Assembly: GCA_946631345.1 (NCBI GenBank) | Contig: CAMPAA010000019.1 | Location: forward strand, 1 to 22,955 | Length of the DNA: 22,955 nt | Direction: 5' to 3' | From: an uncultured Verrucomicrobiota bacterium | GTDB taxonomy: Bacteria > Verrucomicrobiota > Kiritimatiellia > RFP12 > UBA1067 | Shown: positions 7,466-14,202 of the stretch, one piece after another | Numbering within the stretch: position 1 is the first letter of the stretch | How the letters are laid out: the number at the start of each line of letters is the position of its first letter | Notes under the pieces: generated by a model | Database searches by the model: none | Told to the model about the DNA's origin: nothing | What the model saw: only the letters and a program-made list of their open reading frames with translations | Position numbers and translations under genes: made by a program

Positions 7466-8332
7466 TCAGTGCGCAAAGAGCGCAACGTAGGATGAGACGA
7501 GCCGTGGCCCCCAGAACATCCAAACCACGGTTGCGGCTGCGATGAACGGGCCGTAGGGTACCGCAGTGAATCCGCCCAGCTTCGCCTTGCCGCGCGCTAT
7601 CATCGCCACACCTACGACCGAACCCACCAGCGAGGATACGATCAGCACGAAGAGCACCGCCACGGGCCCGAAGAACGCCCCTATGGCCCCCATGAGCTTT
7701 ACGTCTCCGAATCCGAGCGCATCCTTGCGGAACAGCTTTGAGAACACCCATCCCATGCCCCACAGGAAGAAGAACCCGAACGCAAGCCCGCCGACGCTCC
7801 AGCACAGCGAGCTTTGCCACGCCCTCTCCAGCTGAAGTTCGGGAATGAGAACCGAGGCGGGAACGCCGAGCAGCATGCCGCCGATCGTCACGCGGTCTGG
7901 CAGGTAGAAGTGCTCCAGATCGATGAACGTGCCCAGAATCAGCCCTGAGAACACAAGCCAGTACACCGGCACGCACCAGAAGTTCGTGAGGCGCTGCAGA
8001 GCGGCAATCGGCTCATCGCCAAACATGGCAGGCATTGCCCACTGGAGATACGCCGCAAGAAAAAGAAGACCGCCAAGCATCTCCACGATTGTGTAGCGCA
8101 TCGAGATCGGGCGGCGGCAGCTTGCGCATTTGCCGCCGAGCGCGATGTAGGATATGATGGGGATGTTCTGGTGCCAGCGGATGGGAGCGTTGCAGTTCGG
8201 GCAGTGCGACGCGGGGCGCACCACGCTTTCGTTGCGCGGGAGCCGCCAGATGCAGACGTTCAGGAAGCTCGCGATGCATGCGCCGAACGCGAAGCTGAAA
8301 AGACCGAAGATGCAGAAGTAGTGGAGATCCAT
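7466..8332 (-). CDS. Prepilin peptidase (A24 family)
   Basis: This 288-residue integral membrane aspartic protease cleaves the leader of type IV pilin-like or type II secretion pseudopilin precursors and usually N-methylates the new end. The N-terminal domain has two zinc-type CxxC pairs (Cys44/Cys47 and Cys69/Cys72), as in bifunctional PilD enzymes. The catalytic aspartates are Asp138 in TFIDLEHFYLPD and Asp210 in GFGDVK. Hydrophobic segments occur at about 5-27, 85-100, 122-140, 150-165, 178-200, 214-240 and 262-280. No pilin or secretion genes are adjacent. No Shine-Dalgarno precedes the ATG. A TGCTATAAT lies 9 bases upstream, so it may be translated from a leaderless mRNA as well as by readthrough from the ABC genes. 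Confidence 0.92.
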   Translation of the reverse strand: MDLHYFCIFGLFSFAFGACIASFLNVCIWRLPRNESVVRPASHCPNCNAPIRWHQNIPIISYIALGGKCASCRRPISMRYTIVEMLGGLLFLAAYLQWAMPAMFGDEPIAALQRLTNFWCVPVYWLVFSGLILGTFIDLEHFYLPDRVTIGGMLLGVPASVLIPELQLERAWQSSLCWSVGGLAFGFFFLWGMGWVFSKLFRKDALGFGDVKLMGAIGAFFGPVAVLFVLIVSSLVGSVVGVAMIARGKAKLGGFTAVPYGPFIAAATVVWMFWGPRLVSSYVALFAH

Positions 8333-8337
8333 GGCCG

Positions 8338-8349
8338 CGTATTATAGCA
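8338..8349 (-). promoter_or_regulatory. Extended -10 giving a probable leaderless transcript
   Basis: On the minus strand TGCTATAAT (TATAAT at 8346-8341) sits in the 27-bp gap between the ABC ATPase stop and the prepilin peptidase ATG. Only 8 bases separate TATAAT from the start codon, so transcription would begin at or within a base or two of it. No -35 is apparent, and no ribosome binding site exists in the gap. Confidence 0.5.
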
Positions 8350-8359
8350 TGATGAAACG

Positions 8360-9286
8360 TCAGCTGGTGCGCGCCGACGACAGGAACGCCTCCTCAAGCG
8401 AAAGACCCGTCTCGACCGATATCACATCCGTCTGCGCCAGCAGAGCCGGGAGCATCCTGCGGTTTGCCGCAGCGACACCGCCTTCAGACGCCGCAAACGT
8501 GCATACGAGCGCCCGTTCCTCCGCCCGCCATTCGAGCGTGGCCTCGGGAAAGGCGGCGGATAGCGAGGCGTGGTCGGTTGGCTCCGCCGCCAGCCTGTAC
8601 ACTGCACGGTCGGTGCCGTGGGTGATCGAGGATAGCGTATCCACTCGCACCACGCGGCCTTGCTCGACGAAGGCGACGTGCGTGCAGAGGCGTTCGACGT
8701 CTTTCAGATTGTGCGACGACACCACGACCGTCTTTCTGCCGCGCTGGGCAAGGATGAAACGCCTTAGGCGATCTGCCTCTATGGGGTCGAGCCCGTTCAG
8801 CGGCTCGTCGAGCAGCACCACCTCCGGCTGGCCAACGAAGCACTGCGCGACCATCACGCGCTTTCGCATCCCGTGCGACAGCGTGCGCACCGGAGCCGAC
8901 GCGCGGGCACCGAGATTGACAGCCGCGAGGGCATCGTCCACGCTCTTGCACGCCGCCGCCCGCGAAAGCCCCTGGATGCGCCCGAACCTGTAAAGCGCGG
9001 CGCGCGGCGACACTTCAAGCGGCAGCTCCGAATCCTGAGGCAGGATCGCGAGCCGTCCACCGTGGCGCTCGGCGTTGAATGGCCCGCCGCCAAGCACGTC
9101 TATCTCTCCGGAGTCTGGGCGCAGGAATCCGGCAACGGTCATCATCCATGTCGTCTTCCCTGCTCCGTTCGCGCCGACAAGGCCCATCACTGCGCCGCGC
9201 GGGACGGTGAGCGTGAAGCCGTCGAGCGCCTTGTGGCGTCCGCGGCGCTTGGACAGGCTGCGGGTGACGATGGCCGTGCCTGTCAT
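8360..9286 (-). CDS. ABC transporter ATP-binding protein
   Basis: This 308-residue cytoplasmic ATPase drives the permease encoded just upstream. Walker A is GANGAGKT at about 38-45. The Q-loop is in LAILPQDSE. The signature is LSHGM, a variant of LSGGQ common in ABC-2 type exporters. Walker B is VVLLDEPLNGLDP and the H-loop is VVSSHNL. An accessory domain of about 80 residues follows the H-loop, as in CcmA/DrrA-like subunits. The frame stays open far upstream, but the true start is ATG 9286: it has AGGAG before it and overlaps the permease stop as ATGA, so translation is coupled. The substrate is unknown. It is the sixth gene of the exbB-led operon. Confidence 0.9.
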   Translation of the reverse strand: MTGTAIVTRSLSKRRGRHKALDGFTLTVPRGAVMGLVGANGAGKTTWMMTVAGFLRPDSGEIDVLGGGPFNAERHGGRLAILPQDSELPLEVSPRAALYRFGRIQGLSRAAACKSVDDALAAVNLGARASAPVRTLSHGMRKRVMVAQCFVGQPEVVLLDEPLNGLDPIEADRLRRFILAQRGRKTVVVSSHNLKDVERLCTHVAFVEQGRVVRVDTLSSITHGTDRAVYRLAAEPTDHASLSAAFPEATLEWRAEERALVCTFAASEGGVAAANRRMLPALLAQTDVISVETGLSLEEAFLSSARTS

Positions 9287-10191
9287 ACGTCGCTCCTGTC
9301 GAACACGGCCGCGCCTGCCATGAGATACACAAGCCCCAGGATGATAAGATGGAACGAGCCGGTCGCGAGCGGCACCGCCGAAAAGCGCCAGAGCGACATT
9401 TCCGCGCCTGCAGGCACGAGCATGCGCACCTGCGTGAGCGCCGCCGGCCAGTCGGCGTTGGCGTGGAGGAAATCCATGAGCGGAGGAAGGGCGCCGCAGA
9501 GGCATATCGCCAGTATGCCGTAAGCCGTGGCCCGTCCCGGCGAACGCGTGAGATGCGACAGCCCGAGCGCGAGCCCTATCCACGCAAGCGAGTATATCCA
9601 GGCGCGCAGGCCCCAGTTGAGCATGGGCACGAACAGCGCCGCAGCCGTCCCGGACGGCAGGCGGCAGAACGCAACCGCAGCCGCACCTATCGCGCTCGCC
9701 GCAAGCGCGCCGCCGACCATCAGCGATTGGCCGGCGTATTTCCCCAGCGACCATTCGAGGCGCGTCTCGCGTACGACCATGTACCGCACCGCGCCCGAGC
9801 GGAGATCCTCCGACACGCGCGTGCCCGCCACAAGGACGGCGAGAAGCGGCGCGCAGAAGAACACGAACCATGCGTAGAGCAGCTCCACTGGGTGCCGGCC
9901 AGAGATGTCGTCCAGCACCGGACTCTCCCCCACCACGGAGCGCACGATAGTGTTGAAAGGCTTGGACTTCCAGAGCGAGGCGGATACCACCCCCGCTTCG
10001 CCCGCATCCGGGAGCTGAAGCATGGCGGCCAGTTCCTTCTCCATCTTGCCGAGAATGGAGATCGTGCCGTTCATGCACAGCACCGCCGACGCGAGATACA
10101 GAAGCAGCAGCACGAGCGCACGGCGGCTGCGGATGGCGCCGCTCCACTCCCATAGCGCCGTCTGCGCGATGCGGTGCAGGCTTCTGCGCAT
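9283..10191 (-). CDS. ABC-2 type transporter permease
   Basis: This 302-residue membrane protein has about six hydrophobic segments: near residues 23-40 (RRALVLLLLYLASAVLC), 108-128 (LLYAWFVFFCAPLLAVLVAG), 160-185, 195-225, 230-250 and 275-295. A large polar loop of about 65 residues lies between the first two, a pattern typical of ABC-2 exporters related to NosY/Gld permeases. The motif SEDLRSGAVRYM after the second segment resembles the amphipathic coupling helix of that group. The start is ATG 10191, preceded by AAGGGG and separated by one base from the stop of the upstream gene; the longer open frame to 10335 lacks the features of a start. It forms an exporter with the ATPase at 8360. The cargo is unknown. 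Confidence 0.85.
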   Translation of the reverse strand: MRRSLHRIAQTALWEWSGAIRSRRALVLLLLYLASAVLCMNGTISILGKMEKELAAMLQLPDAGEAGVVSASLWKSKPFNTIVRSVVGESPVLDDISGRHPVELLYAWFVFFCAPLLAVLVAGTRVSEDLRSGAVRYMVVRETRLEWSLGKYAGQSLMVGGALAASAIGAAAVAFCRLPSGTAAALFVPMLNWGLRAWIYSLAWIGLALGLSHLTRSPGRATAYGILAICLCGALPPLMDFLHANADWPAALTQVRMLVPAGAEMSLWRFSAVPLATGSFHLIILGLVYLMAGAAVFDRSDV

Positions 10192-10192
10192 G

Positions 10193-10981
10193 TCACAGCC
10201 CCTTCCCGCCGTTGCGCATAATGCCCTCCAGCTTGCCCTGCACGTCGATGAGCGGCTCCGCCACGCCTGGGTCGATGAAGTCGCCCATCTGCATCGTGGA
10301 TATCGCGTCGCGCAGCTCCGGCGCGGCGCATGCACCGATCCGGTCGTATGTTTCGGCGAGGATGGTGGTGGTCTCGCCTACGAGTCTAAGGCCGAGCTCG
10401 GGTGTCATCTGCTCCTTCTCCGCAAGAATGCCGGCGAGGGCTGCGACGCTGTCGTAGAGGCGCTCGTTCATCTCCTGCAGGGCGGAGTCGAACGCCTTTT
10501 CAGAATCCTCCGAAAGCTTCAGTTTCGATTTCCACTGTGCGCGGGCCAGGTCGACCCGTGTGCGCCAGAGATCCTGCGCCTCCTCGATGCGCGCACGCAG
10601 GTCCTCCGGCGAAAGGCGCTTTTCAGCCTTCGCGGGTGCGTTGGTGGGAGCCGTTGCGGAATGTGCGGCGGGCGGCGCCTTTGTTTCGGCTGAGCGTGCC
10701 TTTGCCGGGACCTGCGCCTTTGCGGGCTTGCCGGCGGGTGCGTTGGTGACGGCAGTCGGGGAGTTGCGGCGAACCGCCGCCCTTGCGCGGCGCGGATGGC
10801 GCGCAGTCTCCGGGATGTTGACCATGCGGGCGAATGCGCCGAAGCCGTTCTGCCGAACGTCTCTCTTCTCCTTCGACTCCCTTGCGCGCTCCTTGAATGC
10901 GCGCAGCTCGTCGCGCGCGCCCCATGCGCCTACGATGAACCCTGCCAGACACGCCAGAGGCAGCCAGAGATACGCCTTCAC
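10193..10981 (-). CDS. Membrane-anchored protein of unknown function with Ala/Pro linker and helical C-terminus
   Basis: I do not recognise this 262-residue protein. Residues 4-20 form one hydrophobic segment (YLWLPLACLAGFIVGAWG), probably a membrane anchor. A charged stretch follows (residues 22-48), then an Ala/Pro/Lys-rich linker (about 60-120, with NAPA and KAPPAAH), then a helical C-terminal domain of about 140 residues rich in Glu, Leu and Arg. It is most likely anchored in the inner membrane with the helical domain in the periplasm. The start is GTG 10981, which has no good ribosome binding site; it overlaps the TGA of a 13-codon ORF as GTGA. It sits between the TonB-like gene and the ABC permease, separated from the latter by one base, so it may connect or regulate the two machines. 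Confidence 0.7.
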   Translation of the reverse strand: MKAYLWLPLACLAGFIVGAWGARDELRAFKERARESKEKRDVRQNGFGAFARMVNIPETARHPRRARAAVRRNSPTAVTNAPAGKPAKAQVPAKARSAETKAPPAAHSATAPTNAPAKAEKRLSPEDLRARIEEAQDLWRTRVDLARAQWKSKLKLSEDSEKAFDSALQEMNERLYDSVAALAGILAEKEQMTPELGLRLVGETTTILAETYDRIGACAAPELRDAISTMQMGDFIDPGVAEPLIDVQGKLEGIMRNGGKGL

Positions 10982-11019
10982 CGCTCGGCCCCGTTTGTGG
11001 CGATTGATGCGATCTTCAT
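10978..11019 (-). CDS. 13-codon mini-ORF coupled to the following gene
   Basis: ATG 11019 is preceded by AAAGGAGGAAG (11027-11037), the best Shine-Dalgarno in this operon, and opens a 13-residue frame (MKIASIATNGAER). Its TGA at 10980-10978 overlaps the GTG start of the next gene as GTGA. It begins 22 bases after the TonB-like stop. Its likely role is to bring ribosomes to a weak GTG start; it may not make a functional peptide. An alternative is that the site serves the GTG directly, but the spacing of over 45 bases is too long. Confidence 0.45.
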   Translation of the reverse strand: MKIASIATNGAER

Positions 11020-11041
11020 GTTTGCGCTTCCTCCTTTAGGT

Positions 11042-11914
11042 TCACTGCCGTTTTGGCGTCATGGAGATTGTGATCTCGGGGTACCGCTTGAGGAACTCCG
11101 CCGAAAGACCTGATACATGGTCTGCGCGCTTTGCCGCCGCCAACACCGACTGGTCCACCTTCGCGTCCCCCGAGGACTGCACGATTCTGTATCCGAGTAT
11201 CTTTCCGGCCGCGCCGAACCTCACCGTTAGGAGCACGGGGCGCAGGTTTTCGGACCAGTTGAAGTCCGTCCAGCATTCGTAGAAGCGGCGGGAGATCAGA
11301 GATACGCACCTCTGCTCCTCGTTCGCGGCAAGTTGGTTTGACGCGCCGAACTTCGCGCCTGCTGCCAGAGCCTTCATTATCTCCGCCTGCGAAAGCGGCT
11401 TGTCGCGCGAGGTGCCTTTGCCGGGCGGCAGCTTCACGGGCGGCTGGATCTTCGGCGGCTTCACGATCTTGCCGCGCTTGAACTCCTTTTTCTTCGGCTT
11501 TTCGACCTTCTTTTCCTTCTCGGGATGCTTGATCTCGCTCTTCTTGAACTCTTTCTTCTTCTTCGGCTTCTCCGGCACCTTCTCCACCGCCTCGACCTTC
11601 TCTTCCACCTTCGGGGGTTCTTCTGGCTTGGGCTGGGGCTTGGGAGGTTCTGGCTTCTCCTCCTCCTTCGGCGGCGGGTTGGGGTCTGGCTCCGGGTCGT
11701 TCGGATCCTGCTCGGCCCACGGCGGCACGATCGTCATGTCGATGGGGATGATTACGTCTGGAGTGCGGTAGATTATCTTCGCGGCGACCCAGAAGACGAG
11801 GAACGCCGCGAGGTGCAGCCCGAGCGCCGTGAGCACCGTCCGCAGGTTTAGCGGGCTCGACACCTCGCGTTCGTGCCTGCGCTCCTCGTAGAACCTGTCG
11901 AACTCAAGCCCCAT
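11042..11914 (-). CDS. TonB/TolA-like energy transducer
   Basis: This 290-residue protein links the proton motive force at the inner membrane to an outer-membrane task. A short cytoplasmic N-terminus is followed by a membrane helix (about 26-48, LTALGLHLAAFLVFWVAA). Then comes a long Pro/Glu/Lys-rich periplasmic spacer (about 62-165) with PEPPKP and KEKKVEKPKKK repeats. The C-terminal domain (about 215-285) is TonB/TolA-like and contains LLTVRFGAAGKILGYRIVQS and AKVDQSVLAAAK. CVSLISRRFYECW ahead of that domain resembles the TolA-type FYxxW region, so a Tol role in envelope constriction is as likely as TonB-dependent uptake. GGAGA lies before the ATG at 11914. The exbD gene ends 13 bases upstream, so the three form one unit. 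Confidence 0.85.
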   Translation of the reverse strand: MGLEFDRFYEERRHEREVSSPLNLRTVLTALGLHLAAFLVFWVAAKIIYRTPDVIIPIDMTIVPPWAEQDPNDPEPDPNPPPKEEEKPEPPKPQPKPEEPPKVEEKVEAVEKVPEKPKKKKEFKKSEIKHPEKEKKVEKPKKKEFKRGKIVKPPKIQPPVKLPPGKGTSRDKPLSQAEIMKALAAGAKFGASNQLAANEEQRCVSLISRRFYECWTDFNWSENLRPVLLTVRFGAAGKILGYRIVQSSGDAKVDQSVLAAAKRADHVSGLSAEFLKRYPEITISMTPKRQ

Positions 11915-11927
11915 TGTCTCCGCCGCC

Positions 11928-12341
11928 TCACTTTTCGACCGTGACCAGCGCCATCTTCTTGACCTTGCACTTGTACACGAGCTTCACCACGTCCATCACT
12001 GCGCCGTAGGTGAGGCGTTCGTCGCCGCGTACGAGCACCGGCACGTCGGGATCCTCCTTCACCTTGGCGAGGAGGTCCTGTTCGAGCGCTTCGAGCGTGA
12101 CGGGCGTGTTGTTGAGGAACGTGCCGGTCTGCGATATGGTGATCGTGTTGGCCTTGTTGTTCTTGTTCGGAAGTATGTCCGTCTTTGCGCGCGGGAGCAT
12201 TATGGATATTCCCTGCTCCAGCGCCGGGATGGTGAGGATGAACGTTACGAGCAGCAGGAACGTGAGGTCGATGAGCGAGTTCATGTCGATGGTCGCCTTC
12301 GCGCCCTCGGCCCGTCCCTTTATTCTTCTTCTCCGGCTCAC
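11928..12341 (-). CDS. ExbD/TolR biopolymer transport protein
   Basis: This 137-residue protein has a basic cytoplasmic start (SRRRRIKGR), one membrane helix containing the conserved Asp of the proton path in IDMNSLIDLTFLLLVTFI, and a periplasmic domain ending VKKMALVTVEK. ExbD/TolR forms a dimer inside the ExbB/TolQ pentamer. The start is GTG 12341, with AAAGGGAA about 8 bases upstream. An ATG at 12346 gives only ATG-CCG-TGA, whose stop overlaps the GTG, so it cannot be the gene start. The gap to the upstream exbB-like gene is 41 bases. Confidence 0.9.
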   Translation of the reverse strand: MSRRRRIKGRAEGAKATIDMNSLIDLTFLLLVTFILTIPALEQGISIMLPRAKTDILPNKNNKANTITISQTGTFLNNTPVTLEALEQDLLAKVKEDPDVPVLVRGDERLTYGAVMDVVKLVYKCKVKKMALVTVEK

Positions 12342-12382
12342 GGCATGTTCCCTTTCGCGGAAGTTCCCAGTGTTCCCGGCGC

Positions 12383-13096
12383 CTATGCCTGGAACTCCAG
12401 TGTGATGCGCCCCACGAGATCGTCGGCGAAGCCCTCCATGTCAGCCGTGAGGCCGCGCACCGTGGCGCTCAGCCTGTTGAACGCGCATACGCCCGGTATG
12501 GCGATGAGGAGCCCCACCACCGTCGTGACGAGGGCGGAGGATATTGCCGGTGCCATGGTGGCGATGGTGGCGGAACCTGCGGCACCCATGTCGGCGAACG
12601 CGTCCAGCACGCCCCACACCGTGCCCAGCAGCCCAAGCATCGGCGCGAGCGCCACCACGGTTGCGATCAATCCCATTCCATGCTCGATGCGCAGCTCCTC
12701 CTCGTCGAGGATGTGTTCGCAGTGGGACTTCACCAGCTCCACCTCGTTGCGGGTGAGGGCCGCGCCCTGCTGACCCTGCCCGTGGGCGAGGCCGGAGCGT
12801 GCATCAGGCGAAAGCAGCTTGAACGCGCGCTCGCACGTCTCGTGGTAGATGTTCTCGATGGCGGTGTGGGAGCTCGGATGGCGCGCGAGGTAGTACTCGA
12901 GCACGTCACGCCCGGTCATCACGTCGCGGCTTACGCGGCGGGACAGCCTGCCCACATGGGAAAGCTCCTTGACCTTGCCTATTATCACCGCGAACATAAC
13001 CACGCTGCCGGCAAGCTGCACGAGGACGATTCCCTTGCCCATCATGCTCGACTGGAGGAACCCGTTCACCAGCGAATCAGCGAAAAACTCTATCAT
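12383..13096 (-). CDS. ExbB/TolQ/MotA-family proton channel protein
   Basis: This 237-residue inner-membrane protein is the stator channel for the ExbD-TonB complex. Three membrane helices are visible: about 19-40 (GKGIVLVQLAGSVVMFAVIIG), about 143-165 (GLIATVVALAPMLGLLGTVWGV) and about 185-205 (ISSALVTTVVGLLIAIPG). A cytoplasmic helical region between helices 1 and 2 ends in EEELRIEHGM. The LGLLGTVWGV and TVVGLLIAIPG motifs are diagnostic. A long first cytoplasmic domain of about 100 residues favours the TolQ type. GGGAG precedes the ATG at 13096, and an extended -10 lies at 13130-13125. This is the first gene of the minus-strand operon. Confidence 0.92.
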   Translation of the reverse strand: MIEFFADSLVNGFLQSSMMGKGIVLVQLAGSVVMFAVIIGKVKELSHVGRLSRRVSRDVMTGRDVLEYYLARHPSSHTAIENIYHETCERAFKLLSPDARSGLAHGQGQQGAALTRNEVELVKSHCEHILDEEELRIEHGMGLIATVVALAPMLGLLGTVWGVLDAFADMGAAGSATIATMAPAISSALVTTVVGLLIAIPGVCAFNRLSATVRGLTADMEGFADDLVGRITLEFQA

Positions 13097-13124
13097 TGTT
13101 GTACACTCCCTGTTTGAGCCGGAA

Positions 13125-13133
13125 ATTATATCA
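13125..13133 (-). promoter_or_regulatory. Extended -10 promoter of the exbB-led operon
   Basis: On the minus strand TGATATAAT (TATAAT at 13130-13125) is an extended -10 element, 28 bases before the exbB-like ATG. ATGGCA at 18 bases spacing is a partial -35. The rest of the 284-bp divergent region (13097-13380) contains the IclR-gene promoter and two copies of GCCATAGG, and otherwise nothing I can name. Confidence 0.5.
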
Positions 13134-13323
13134 TCTTCCGGCCTTTGGTGCCATAGGTACGGGCGAAAAAATAAGCCATAGGTCTTCTTGACGCCTTGCC
13201 GCCGATTGCCGAGGCATAGGCGTGCGGGAGTGGTTGTGGTGTCTTGATGTCACATAGAGTATTGGCAACGGCAGCGGGTTGGCTGCGTAATTTAGAGCGA
13301 ACATAAAAGATGCGCAAGGGGGA

Positions 13324-13352
13324 TTGACACGAATTGTCTTAAAGTATATACT
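13324..13352 (+). promoter_or_regulatory. Near-consensus promoter with an embedded GACA-N5-TGTC palindrome
   Basis: TTGACA (13324-13329), a 17-base spacer and TATACT (13347-13352) form the best promoter in the window. It is placed about 28 bases before the GTG of the IclR-family gene. GACA-CGAAT-TGTC (13326-13338) overlaps the -35 and could be an operator for autoregulation. The promoter rules out an in-frame start at 13324. Confidence 0.7.
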
Positions 13353-13380
13353 ATGGTTCATATTTCAAAAGAGGTATCAG

Positions 13381-14202
13381 GTGAACGACAGAAACAAGAC
13401 AGCAAAACGCAACTATCACGTTCCCAATCTGGATCGAGCGTTACAGATCGTAGAGACTCTTTCCACATTTCCACGAGGGTTGAACCGCAACGAAATCGCC
13501 GCCACCACGGGCTGTTCGGTGAACATGGTGTATCGCATCATGATGACGTTCGTCGATGCCGGTTGGGCGTATCGAGACGAGAACACAGGAGCATACAGGT
13601 TGTCGCGCCGTCTCATGGATTTTGCGGTGGCAGGATCGGATGAATATTCGCTTGCTTCCGTGGCGTGGCCGGAGATGTGCGCGCTGAGGGATGAAACGAA
13701 TCTTACGGTGCAGCTCGGCGTCATCACGTCCGATGACAGAGGACTTATAATAGAGACAGCCGAATCGCGCAATCCCATCCGCTATGTGGAGGAGAAGGGC
13801 GTGTGGACCGCCGACCTTAACACGGGCGCGGGATGGAAGAGCATGATGGCGTTCATGCCGGAGGCCGAGCGCGAGCGGCTTCTGTCGGCCCTGCCCTTCA
13901 ACAAGCGCACCGAGAACACGATCACTTCGCGCGAGGAGTTCGAGAAGGCGCTTGCCGGCGTTCGCGACTGCGGCTATGCCGTTGACAGGGCGGAAGGCAG
14001 GGAGGGGCTTCACTGCGTGGCTGCGCCGGTTTTCGACCGCACGGGGCGGCCCGTCGGGACGATAAGCATTTCCGCTCCGGCGGACCAGCTGCCGACGAAG
14101 GACTTCAAGAGTCGGGCTTCGTCTGTCATCGTCGCCGCTGATGCGGTGAGCGCGAAACTTGGCTGGAGTCACAACCATCTAACAAGGAGAAAGGCACAAT
14201 GA
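13381..14202 (+). CDS. IclR-family transcriptional regulator
   Basis: This 273-residue regulator has an N-terminal winged helix (about 15-80) with ALQIVETLSTFPRGLNRNEIA followed by the recognition helix TGCSVNMVYRIMMTFVDAGW, then AYRLSRRLMD. The C-terminal effector domain (about 90-260) has the IclR pattern, including LTVQLGVIT, GLHCVAAPVFDRTGRPVGTISIS and a closing helix. IclR proteins bind small acids, sugars or aromatics and repress or activate nearby genes, often including their own. GTG 13381 has GAGG six bases upstream and lies after the promoter, so it is chosen over the longer frame. The stop overlaps the ATG of the beta-helix gene as ATGA. It therefore heads the glycan cassette and probably controls it. 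Confidence 0.88.
   Translation: MNDRNKTAKRNYHVPNLDRALQIVETLSTFPRGLNRNEIAATTGCSVNMVYRIMMTFVDAGWAYRDENTGAYRLSRRLMDFAVAGSDEYSLASVAWPEMCALRDETNLTVQLGVITSDDRGLIIETAESRNPIRYVEEKGVWTADLNTGAGWKSMMAFMPEAERERLLSALPFNKRTENTITSREEFEKALAGVRDCGYAVDRAEGREGLHCVAAPVFDRTGRPVGTISISAPADQLPTKDFKSRASSVIVAADAVSAKLGWSHNHLTRRKAQ

Noticed and set aside
9287..10153. Upstream extension of the ABC ATPase frame by 289 codons
   Set aside because: It overlaps the permease in another frame. The ATPase has a coupled ATGA start with AGGAG at 9286, and the extension is Arg/Ala-rich with no domain.
9349..10155. A 268-codon plus-strand frame over the permease
   Set aside because: Arg/Glu/His-rich composition typical of a shadow frame; no ribosome site and no recognisable motif.
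13150..13185. Two copies of GCCATAGG in the exbB/IclR intergenic region
   Set aside because: Eight bases, not placed symmetrically with respect to either promoter; chance is likely.
13324..13380. Longer N-terminus for the IclR-family protein
   Set aside because: The extra codons lie on the -35 and -10 of the promoter; GTG 13381 has its own ribosome site.
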